Assembly: GCA_964604565.1 (NCBI GenBank) | Contig: CAZRZN010000054.1 | Coordinates: forward strand, 1-20,184 | Length of the DNA stretch: 20,184 bases | Reading direction: 5' to 3' | Source of the DNA: CAZRZN01 sp964604565 | GTDB taxonomy: Bacteria; Pseudomonadota; Alphaproteobacteria; Rhodobacterales; Rhodobacteraceae | Shown: one piece after another, positions 14,820 to 20,184 of the stretch | Position numbering within the stretch: the first letter of the stretch is position 1 | Layout of the letters: every line of letters begins with the position of its first letter | The notes under the pieces: generated by a model | What the model saw: the letters and a program-made list of their open reading frames with translations, nothing else | Database searches by the model: none | Told to the model about the DNA's origin: nothing | Made by a program: the position numbers and the translations under genes

Positions 14820-14833
14820 TCGGGCCTTTCGGC
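14820..14833 (-). other. Small hairpin in the acpP leader
   Basis: GGGCC-GAAA-GGCCC on the minus strand, a GNRA-type tetraloop stem, lies about 20 nt upstream of the acpP ATG. A similar GCCC-GAAA-GGGC stem lies further up near 14870. If acpP starts from an upstream promoter these would be in its 5' untranslated region and could stabilise the mRNA. Confidence 0.4.
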
Positions 14834-14952
14834 CCATTATGCCCTGCCCCGTGGCGTGGCGTCCGGTGCCCTTTCGGGCGGCTCGATCCCCCCGGGAACC
14901 CGGGTCTTCCAATCGCACGCAAACGCGCGCAATCGGCTGAAAATCTGCGCGG

Positions 14953-14980
14953 CCTATAGCACAGGCGGCAGGGATGGCAA
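14953..14980 (-). promoter_or_regulatory. Candidate sigma-70 promoter for acpP
   Basis: The minus strand has TTGCCA (14980-14975), a 16-bp spacer and TATAGG (14958-14953). The -35 matches 5 of 6 consensus bases and the -10 matches 4 of 6. It lies in the fabG-acpP gap and would give a leader of about 150 nt. No other pair in the gap looked better. Confidence 0.35.
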
Positions 14981-15019
14981 ACGCTTTCCCACGCCGCAGC
15001 GCAACAGGGTGCAGGGCGC

Positions 15020-15757
15020 TTACACCATGGCCATTCCGCCATTCAAATGCAATGTCGTCCCGGTCACGTAGCCCGCCTCGGCGCTGGCAAGGAACACGAC
15101 GCCTGCCGCGATCTCCTCCGGCGTGCCCATGCGCCCGGTGGGGATCTGTCCAAGGATGGCGGACTTCTGGTCATCCGACAGCTTTGCTGTCATCGCCGTC
15201 TCGATAAAGCCCGGGGCAATGGCGTTCACGGTGATCCCGCGGCTGGCAACCTCGTAGGCCAGGGATTTCGACATGCCGACCATGCCCGCCTTCGCGGCGG
15301 CATAATTGGCCTGTCCGGGATTGCCGGTGGTCCCCACAACCGAAGAGATATTCACGATCCGGCCCCAGCGCGCCTTCATCATGCCGCGCAGCACGCCCTT
15401 GCAGAGCCGGAAAGTCGAGGTGAGATTGACCTCAAGCACCTGTGCCCATTCGTCTTCGGACATGCGCATGACCAGATTGTCACGGGTGATCCCCGCGTTG
15501 TTCACCAGGATATCGACGCGGCCCATCGCCTCGACCGCCTGTTTCGGCAGCGCGTTCACCGCTTCGGCGTCGCTGAGGTTGCAGGGCAGCACATGGACCC
15601 GGTCGCCCAGTTCGGCCGCCAGCGCCTCAAGCGGCTCCAACCGCGTGCCGGACAGGCCCACGGTCGCGCCGGCGCCATGCAGCGCCTTGGCGATCGCGCC
15701 GCCGATGCCACCTGAGGCCCCGGTGACCAGCGCCGTCTTTCCTGTCAGATCGAACAT
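15020..15757 (-). CDS. fabG: 3-oxoacyl-ACP reductase FabG
   Basis: This 245-residue NADPH-dependent short-chain dehydrogenase makes the first reduction in fatty-acid elongation. The nucleotide-binding GASGGIG is at 13-19 and NNAG at 86-89. The catalytic tetrad is N111, S139, Y152 and K156 (Y-AAA-K). The C-terminus VTGTTLHLNGGMAMV is the FabG hallmark. Many SDRs look similar, but its place between fabD and acpP makes FabG secure. AGAGGGA precedes the ATG at good spacing. The gap to fabD is 124 bp and contains a UUCG-type hairpin. Confidence 0.96.
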   Translation of the reverse strand: MFDLTGKTALVTGASGGIGGAIAKALHGAGATVGLSGTRLEPLEALAAELGDRVHVLPCNLSDAEAVNALPKQAVEAMGRVDILVNNAGITRDNLVMRMSEDEWAQVLEVNLTSTFRLCKGVLRGMMKARWGRIVNISSVVGTTGNPGQANYAAAKAGMVGMSKSLAYEVASRGITVNAIAPGFIETAMTAKLSDDQKSAILGQIPTGRMGTPEEIAAGVVFLASAEAGYVTGTTLHLNGGMAMV

Positions 15758-15783
15758 CTCATTCCCTCTTTTTTCGCCTTTCC

Positions 15784-15804
15784 GGCCCGGCTTCGGACCG
15801 GGCC
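15784..15804 (-). other. Stable hairpin in the fabD-fabG gap
   Basis: GGCCCGG and CCGGGCC (15784-15790 and 15798-15804) pair perfectly around a 7-nt loop, CTTCGGA on the plus strand. The stem ends 26 bp before the fabG start and leaves its ribosome-binding site free. No T-run follows. It may be an mRNA processing or stability element between the two cistrons. Confidence 0.5.
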
Positions 15805-15881
15805 ATTGTCATGCGGAATCCGCGCCCCGTTCCGCCGGGCAATACATCCAGCCCGCCGCTTTCGATGGGACCTCCGCCGGA

Positions 15882-16823
15882 TCAGCCCCGCGCGGCCGCC
15901 ACAGTGGCGGAAACATCCGCCGCCGTGCCGATGGTGCGCACCTCGGCGGCGCGATGGATCCGGCGCACCATGCCGCTGAGCGCCTTGCCCGCGCCGATTT
16001 CCCAGAATTCCCCCACGCCGTCGTCGACCATCCGCAGGACCGACTCGCGCCAGCGCACCGCACCGCAGATCTGCGCCTGCAACAGGGCGCGGATACGCTC
16101 CGGGTCGCTGACGGGCGCGGCCTCGACATTGGCCACCACAGGCACCTGCGGCGCCTTGATCGCCACCCCGGCCAGCGCATCTGCCATGGCCTCGGCGGCG
16201 GGCTGCATCAGCGCACAGTGAAAAGGCGCGGAGACCGGCAGCATCACCGCGCGTTTTGCGCCAGCCGCCTTGGCCAGATCCACCGCGCGCCCGACCGCCG
16301 CCTTGTCGCCGGAGATCACCACCTGCGCGGGATCGTTGTCATTGGCAGCCGCCACCACCTCGCCCTGCGCGGCCTCCGCCGCGATCTTGCGCACCGTCTC
16401 CAGGTCCAGTCCCAGAAGGGCCGCCATCGCGCCCACGCCCACGGGGACCGCCGCCTGCATGGCCTGCCCGCGCTTGCGCAGCAGGCGCGCGGCATCCGCC
16501 ACGCTCAGCGCGCCCGCCGCCGTCAGCGCGGAATATTCGCCAAGGCTGTGCCCCGCCACGAAGGACGCCGTCTCCATCCCGATGCCCTCGGCCTCCAGCG
16601 CGCGAAGCGCCGCCATGGAGGTCGCCATGAGAGCGGGCTGCGCGTTCTCGGTCAGGGTCAGGGTCTCTATGTCGCCCTCCCAGATCAGGGCGGAGAGGTT
16701 TTCCCCCAGCGCGGCGTCGACCTCTTCGAAGACGGCCTGCGCCGCCGGATAGGTATCGGCAAGATCGCGGCCCATCCCGATGGTCTGCGCCCCCTGCCCG
16801 GGAAAGATGAATGCGCGGCTCAT
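15882..16823 (-). CDS. fabD: Malonyl-CoA:ACP transacylase FabD
   Basis: This 313-residue enzyme moves malonyl groups from CoA to ACP. The oxyanion-loop motif FPGQGAQ is at 7-13. The nucleophile is S93 in GHSLGEYSAL (91-100) and the catalytic histidine is H202 in SAPFHCALM. A segment around LTENAQPALMATSMA is also typical. Length matches the family. The ATG at 16823 is chosen because family homology starts at MSRAFIFPGQG and GAGAGGGGC precedes it; the longer open frame upstream has no homology. It is first in fabD-fabG-acpP and is divergent from the cytochrome b561-YceI gene. Confidence 0.97.
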   Translation of the reverse strand: MSRAFIFPGQGAQTIGMGRDLADTYPAAQAVFEEVDAALGENLSALIWEGDIETLTLTENAQPALMATSMAALRALEAEGIGMETASFVAGHSLGEYSALTAAGALSVADAARLLRKRGQAMQAAVPVGVGAMAALLGLDLETVRKIAAEAAQGEVVAAANDNDPAQVVISGDKAAVGRAVDLAKAAGAKRAVMLPVSAPFHCALMQPAAEAMADALAGVAIKAPQVPVVANVEAAPVSDPERIRALLQAQICGAVRWRESVLRMVDDGVGEFWEIGAGKALSGMVRRIHRAAEVRTIGTAADVSATVAAARG

Positions 16824-16880
16824 GCCCCTCTCCTGATCGTGATCATTCCTGCAATTGCCCTTACAAGCCCCCGCCGCCTT

Positions 16881-16920
16881 CCGCAATCACCTGCGGATCC
16901 CGCACGACCGCTGTGCGGGA
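16881..16920. repeat. Two adjacent inverted repeats in the fabD / b561 divergent gap
   Basis: CCGCA-ATCACC-TGCGG (16881-16896) is followed after one base by TCCCGCAC-GACCGCT-GTGCGGGA (16898-16920), an 8-bp perfect inverted repeat. They lie in the middle of the 166-bp divergent region, where both promoters must be. They could be operators or leader hairpins. No regulator is recognised nearby. Confidence 0.5.
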
Positions 16921-16989
16921 GCGCGGAATTGTGCCCCCGGCCAGCGCGTCTAGGTCTCGGCAGGATGATTTACCGACAGAGGACCTCCC

Positions 16990-18210
16990 ATGCCCCTGAC
17001 CAACACGCCGCAAAGCTACGGTGCGATCACCAAGACCCTGCACTGGGTGACGGCCTTCGGCATTCTGCTGATGATTCCGCTGGGCCTGATCGCGCATGCC
17101 CTGCCCTATGACACGGCTGCCGACCTGGCTTTCAAGGCGACGCTGTTCTCCATCCACAAGACCGTGGGTGTCGCGCTGTTCCTCGTCGCGGTCATCCGCA
17201 TCCTGTGGGCGCTGACACAGCCGCGCCCCGCGCCGCTCCACCCGGAGCGGCGGGCCGAGAGCTTCCTTGCCGCGACGATCCACTGGCTGCTCTACGGCTC
17301 GCTCGTGGCGGTGCCGCTGTCGGGCTGGGTGCATCACGCGGCGACGGACGGTTTTGCACCGATCTGGGGACCGCTGGGGCAGTCGCTGCCGCTGGTCCCC
17401 AAGGACCCCGCCTTCGCCGAAGCCGCCGCAGGATTGCACAGCGTATTCGTCTGGGCGCTTGGCATCGCGCTGGCACTGCACGTGGCGGGTGCCCTCAAGC
17501 ATCATGTGATCGACAAGGATGCGACGCTGCGCAGGATGCTGCCCGGGTCCACGCGGGCCGGCGTGGCACCCGCCAAGGGGCACGGCGCGGGCGCACCGGT
17601 GGCCGCACTGGCAATCTGGGGCGCGGCCATCGGTCTTGGCGGCGTGCTCGGGGTTTACGGTCAGGGCACCAGCGCCGCGCAGGTGGCCGAATTGCAGGAG
17701 GTCGAAAGCGACTGGCAGGTGCGTGAGGGGACGCTGACCCTGACGGTCCGCCAATTCGGCAAGGACATCGAAGGCAGATTTGCCGATTGGACCGCAGACA
17801 TCACCTTCGACGACAGCCCCGGACCGGGTCCGAAGGGGGCCGTCACCGTACAGGTTGCGATCGGCTCGCTGTCGCTGGGATCCGTCACCGATCAGGCAAT
17901 GGGACCGGATTACTTTGCCGCAGAAAGCCATCCGACAGCCACTTTCACGGCAGAGATCCTGCGCCGCGACGACGGCACCTATGGGGCGGAGGGCAGCTTG
18001 GCGTTGAAAGGGGCGGAGGTGCCAATGACCCTGCCCTTCACGCTGGAGATTGACGACCGGACCGCCCGGATGACCGGCACGGCGACCCTTGACCGGCGCA
18101 ATTTCGGCATCGGGGAGAACATGACCGACCCCGGGCAACTGGGCTTCGAGGTGAATATCGCGGTCGACCTGACCGCCGAACGTCAGGACCAGCCGGGCAG
18201 CCCGGGATAG
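16990..18210 (+). CDS. Cytochrome b561-YceI fusion protein
   Basis: This 406-residue protein has two parts. Residues 1-185 form a cytochrome b561 membrane domain with four helices (about 17-37, 55-77, 95-115, 148-169) and candidate haem-ligand histidines H18, H56, H150 and H164. Its start, SYGAITKTLHWVTAFGILLMIPLGL, is typical of CybB-like proteins. A fifth helix (about 203-224) leads into a YceI lipocalin-like domain (about 232-396) ending DRRNFGIGENMTDPGQLGFEVNIAVDL. With this topology the YceI part should sit in the periplasm. YceI proteins bind isoprenoid-type lipids such as polyprenyl or quinone chains, and b561 proteins can exchange electrons with quinones, so joint quinol handling is a reasonable inference. 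GAGGA precedes the ATG. A strong terminator follows, so it is probably monocistronic. Confidence 0.92.
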   Translation: MPLTNTPQSYGAITKTLHWVTAFGILLMIPLGLIAHALPYDTAADLAFKATLFSIHKTVGVALFLVAVIRILWALTQPRPAPLHPERRAESFLAATIHWLLYGSLVAVPLSGWVHHAATDGFAPIWGPLGQSLPLVPKDPAFAEAAAGLHSVFVWALGIALALHVAGALKHHVIDKDATLRRMLPGSTRAGVAPAKGHGAGAPVAALAIWGAAIGLGGVLGVYGQGTSAAQVAELQEVESDWQVREGTLTLTVRQFGKDIEGRFADWTADITFDDSPGPGPKGAVTVQVAIGSLSLGSVTDQAMGPDYFAAESHPTATFTAEILRRDDGTYGAEGSLALKGAEVPMTLPFTLEIDDRTARMTGTATLDRRNFGIGENMTDPGQLGFEVNIAVDLTAERQDQPGSPG

Positions 18211-18226
18211 ACGCGCCCCAAAAGGC

Positions 18227-18263
18227 AAAGGGCGGCCGCGCTTCTGCGGTCGCCCTTTTTTTT
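18227..18263 (+). terminator. Intrinsic terminator of the b561-YceI gene
   Basis: GGGCGGCCGC-GCTTCT-GCGGTCGCCC (18230-18255) is a 10-bp stem with one G-T pair, followed by eight T (18256-18263). It lies 19 bp after the stop codon. AAA before the stem extends the pairing with the T-run. Confidence 0.93.
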
Positions 18264-18335
18264 CGCAATGGGTCCGGGCCGGTCTGCAACACACTGTCAG
18301 GAATGACGGTTTATTGCACCGGCCTTCGGAGATAG

Positions 18336-18364
18336 CGCCCGGTCAAGGCCTCTCTGGCCGGGCG
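18336..18364 (-). terminator. Possible 3' hairpin downstream of the antiporter gene
   Basis: CGCCCGG (18336-18342) and CCGGGCG (18358-18364) pair perfectly, and the loop contains a competing GGCC-TCTCT-GGCC stem. It lies about 65 bp past the antiporter stop and lacks a T-run. No coding region was found in the rest of 18264-18429. Confidence 0.35.
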
Positions 18365-18429
18365 AACCGCCGAGGCGCCGGACACCGGCAATACGGCACA
18401 TCCCCATATGTTCGCGGCGCGCAACGCTC

Positions 18430-19347
18430 CTATCCCTGCGCGAAATAGATATAAGCCGCATAGCCCACGAGGAAGGTCAGGCCAACGCCGCGACCGATGA
18501 TCGGGCGCGTCAGCAGCAATGCCGTCAGGACCAGCGACACCGCGATCATGATCGGCAGGTCGAAGGTCAGAAAACGGTCGGCGACGGGGATCGGCGTGAT
18601 CATCGCCGTCACGCCAAGGATTCCCAGCACGTTGAAGATGTTGGACCCGATCACGTTGCCGATGGCGATCTCCGACTGCCGCCGGATCGCCGCGATGACC
18701 GATGTGGCAAGTTCCGGCAGGGACGTGCCCACGGCGACGATGGTCAACCCGATGAACGCCTCCGAGATACCGAAGCCGCGCGCGATGGACACCGACCCAT
18801 CCACGAGGAACCGCGCGCCGAACATCAGCGCGACCAACCCCGCAACGATCCACAGGGTCGACACGAGGACCGCCGGCGGCTCTGCTCCGGGCAGTTCATC
18901 GACGGCCGCGCCCGGCCGCATGTAGGACAGCACGAGGTAGGCCGCCAGCGCCGCCACCAGCACGATCCCCGCGAGGCGGCCGATCTCTCCCATGGCAAAA
19001 AGCGGCAGCATGGCGAGCGCCGCCGCAACCATGACGGCCGTATCCCGGCGCAGCGTGGCACCGACGACGCCAATGGGCCAGATCAGGGCCGTCAGACCCA
19101 CGATCAGCAGAATGTTGGCGATATTCGAGCCGACGATGTTTCCCACGGCGATGTCCGGAACCCCGCGCAACGCCGCATCGGCCGACACCAGAAGTTCCGG
19201 GGTGGAGGTGCCGAAGCCGACGACGGTCAGACCGATCAGCAGCGGCGGAATGGCCATTTTCCGGGCAATGCCCACGCTGCCCCGGACCAGCGCCTCACCG
19301 CCGATGAACAGGCCGATCAGCCCGCCGAGGACAAAGATATAATCCAA
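18430..19347 (-). CDS. CaCA family Na+/Ca2+ antiporter (YrbG-like)
   Basis: This 305-residue inner-membrane exchanger has about ten hydrophobic segments and the two inverted alpha-repeats that define the CaCA superfamily. Repeat 1 is GFGTSTPELLVSADAAL then AVGNIVGSNIANILLIVG (44-84, ion-binding E51). Repeat 2 is AVGTSLPELATSVIAAI then AIGNVIGSNIFNVLGILG (205-245, E212). A hydrophilic loop at about 143-160 separates the halves. It exports calcium or a similar cation in exchange for sodium or protons; ion specificity is not readable. The start codon is TTG (19347-19345), supported by AAAGGG 6 nt upstream and by homology beginning at the first residues. An operator-like or alternative-stem element lies just upstream. 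Length is normal for bacterial YrbG/CaxA-type proteins. Confidence 0.93.
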   Translation of the reverse strand: MDYIFVLGGLIGLFIGGEALVRGSVGIARKMAIPPLLIGLTVVGFGTSTPELLVSADAALRGVPDIAVGNIVGSNIANILLIVGLTALIWPIGVVGATLRRDTAVMVAAALAMLPLFAMGEIGRLAGIVLVAALAAYLVLSYMRPGAAVDELPGAEPPAVLVSTLWIVAGLVALMFGARFLVDGSVSIARGFGISEAFIGLTIVAVGTSLPELATSVIAAIRRQSEIAIGNVIGSNIFNVLGILGVTAMITPIPVADRFLTFDLPIMIAVSLVLTALLLTRPIIGRGVGLTFLVGYAAYIYFAQG

Positions 19348-19362
19348 CGAAAACCCTTTCGA

Positions 19363-19391
19363 ACAGGTTGTTTTACCTGTGACGAAGGTAA
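19363..19391 (-). promoter_or_regulatory. Overlapping inverted repeats upstream of the antiporter gene
   Basis: On the plus strand three half-sites alternate: ACAGGT (19363-19368), ACCTGT (19375-19380) and AGGTAA (19386-19391). ACAGGT-N6-ACCTGT and TTACCT-N7-AGGTAA are both perfect 6-bp inverted repeats sharing the central ACCT. The element lies 15-45 bp before the TTG start. It could be an operator with three half-sites or, if transcribed, two mutually exclusive stems. Confidence 0.45.
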
Positions 19392-19572
19392 GGATCGCAG
19401 CGACAGGAAAACAAGGTCGCCGGGGCTTGCCGGAAGAAAGAATTCCCGCGGCAAGGGGCCTCTGAACCGTTGTTGAAGCCGGGCGGAGCGCGGCGGCCGG
19501 ATCGGCGTGACCCTTGTTGGCGGCGCGGGTCGGATCAACCGTTTTTCACAGCGCCGGACCACTGGAACGGTC

Positions 19573-19608
19573 AAAGAAAAACCCTCTGCGCCCGGGGGCA
19601 CAGAGGGT
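19573..19608 (-). terminator. Intrinsic terminator of the yceI gene
   Basis: The minus strand has ACCCTCTGTGCCC and GGGCGCAGAGGGT separated by two bases, a stem of up to about 12 pairs, followed at once by TTTTTCTTT. It lies about 30 bp after the YceI stop at 19639. It separates that gene from the antiporter gene downstream, which therefore needs its own promoter within about 19392-19570. Confidence 0.92.
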
Positions 19609-19638
19609 GTCATCGGTCCTTGTCGGAACGATACGGGG

Positions 19639-20184
19639 TTATTCGGCCTTCATCGCCTCGACCGAAATATTCAGCTCCACCTCATCGCTGACGAAGGGCG
19701 CGAACTGGCCAAGGCCGAAGTCGGACCGCACAAGCGTGGCGGTCGCGTCAAAGCCGGCCCAGGGCTTGCCTTCCATCGGATGCTCACCCTGCTGGTTCAG
19801 CGTCGCGTCCAGCGCGACCGCCTTGGTCACACCGTTCAGGGTCAGATCGCCGGTGATGATGGCGGAGGTCTCGCCGGTGACTTCGATCCCGGTCGAAGTG
19901 AAGGTCACCATCTCGTCCTGCGCGGCGCCGAAGAAATCCTCGGACATGAAATGCTCGAACCGCGCTTCCCAGCCGGTGAACATCGACCGCACCGGGAACG
20001 AGACATTGACCGAGGAATTCGCCGGGTCTTCCTGGTCGAACTGGATGTCTCCTTCAAAGCCCGAGAACATGCCCCAGGTCGTCGAATAGCCGAGATGGTT
20101 ATAGGAAAAGAGGATCTGGCTGTGGCTGGAATCCAGCGTGTACGCCTCGGGTTCAGCCTGCGCTGCAAAGGGGGCCGCGACAAG
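19639..20184 (-). CDS. YceI family periplasmic lipid-binding protein (N-terminus cut by right edge)
   Basis: The frame is open from the right edge to the stop at 19639 and gives 181 residues. The first visible ones (LVAAPFAAQA|EPEAY) are the end of a signal peptide with an AxA-type cleavage site, so only the first part of the signal peptide is missing. The mature protein is a complete YceI lipocalin-like domain: YTLDSSHSQILFSYNHLGYS at the start, FPVRSMFTGWEARFEHFMSE, ITGDLTLNGVTKAVALDATL, and an end with RSDFGLGQFAPFVSDEVELN. It is an ordinary stand-alone secreted YceI, whereas the gene at 16990-18210 has this domain fused to cytochrome b561. YceI proteins bind polyprenyl-type lipids in the periplasm; the partner here is unknown. 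A strong terminator follows. Confidence 0.94.
   Translation of the reverse strand, partial: LVAAPFAAQAEPEAYTLDSSHSQILFSYNHLGYSTTWGMFSGFEGDIQFDQEDPANSSVNVSFPVRSMFTGWEARFEHFMSEDFFGAAQDEMVTFTSTGIEVTGETSAIITGDLTLNGVTKAVALDATLNQQGEHPMEGKPWAGFDATATLVRSDFGLGQFAPFVSDEVELNISVEAMKAE

Noticed and set aside
15306..18294. Long frames antisense to fabD and to the b561-YceI gene (601 and 477 residues)
   Set aside because: Compositional shadows of well-recognised genes; no motifs and no plausible starts.
1..20184. tRNA genes, CRISPR arrays, insertion sequences, prophage or toxin-antitoxin genes
   Set aside because: No T-loop-like motif outside coding sequence, no regularly spaced repeats, no transposase or integrase motifs. 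MazG here is the housekeeping pyrophosphohydrolase without a mazEF pair.

Overview
The window is high-GC, densely coded DNA from an alphaproteobacterium, most likely the Rhodobacteraceae/Roseobacter group. The support is the order lptG-lptD-surA-pdxA-rsmA, a DUF4167 gene beside prmC-prfA, a cytochrome b561-YceI fusion, and a GC-rich intergenic repeat ending in a CCCCCGGGATATTT core. Family assignments come from reading motifs in the translated sequence; no database search was possible. No tRNA, rRNA, CRISPR array, insertion sequence or prophage gene was seen, so this is chromosomal backbone rather than an island.

Layout. Positions 1-5848 (+) hold an outer-membrane biogenesis cluster: the 3' end of lptG, then lptD, surA and pdxA, all with overlapping ends, followed after a repeat element by rsmA. 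A 224-bp convergent gap with inverted repeats follows. On the minus strand come a DUF4167 protein (6073-6849) and the prfA-prmC pair (8992 to 7063): release factor 1 and the methyltransferase that modifies its GGQ glutamine. A 342-bp non-coding stretch holds a second, inverted copy of the repeat. Next on the minus strand, in transcription order, are two tandem M20D amidohydrolases (13364-12207 and 12053-10893), an agmatinase-type ureohydrolase (10808-9843) and a small DUF1499 membrane-anchored protein (9742-9335). Divergent from these is mazG (13431-14240, +). It converges on the fatty-acid cluster fabD-fabG-acpP (16823 to 14565, -), which ends at a strong terminator. Divergent from fabD is a membrane cytochrome b561 fused to a periplasmic YceI domain (16990-18210, +), which ends at a textbook terminator. 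The window closes with a CaCA-type Na+/Ca2+ antiporter (19347-18430, -) and a secreted YceI protein cut by the right edge.

How the genes work together. lptG and lptD are the inner- and outer-membrane ends of the LPS bridge, and surA chaperones outer-membrane barrels such as LptD. pdxA (vitamin B6) and rsmA (16S rRNA dimethylation) travel with them, as in many proteobacteria. fabD, fabG and acpP supply acyl chains. The most unusual DNA is non-coding: a perfect 16-bp hairpin that buries the Shine-Dalgarno of the ureohydrolase gene, with a G-quadruplex motif in its loop on the opposite strand; a two-copy structured repeat, one copy of which runs into the start of rsmA; and overlapping alternative stems just upstream of the antiporter. 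No wholly new protein system is evident.
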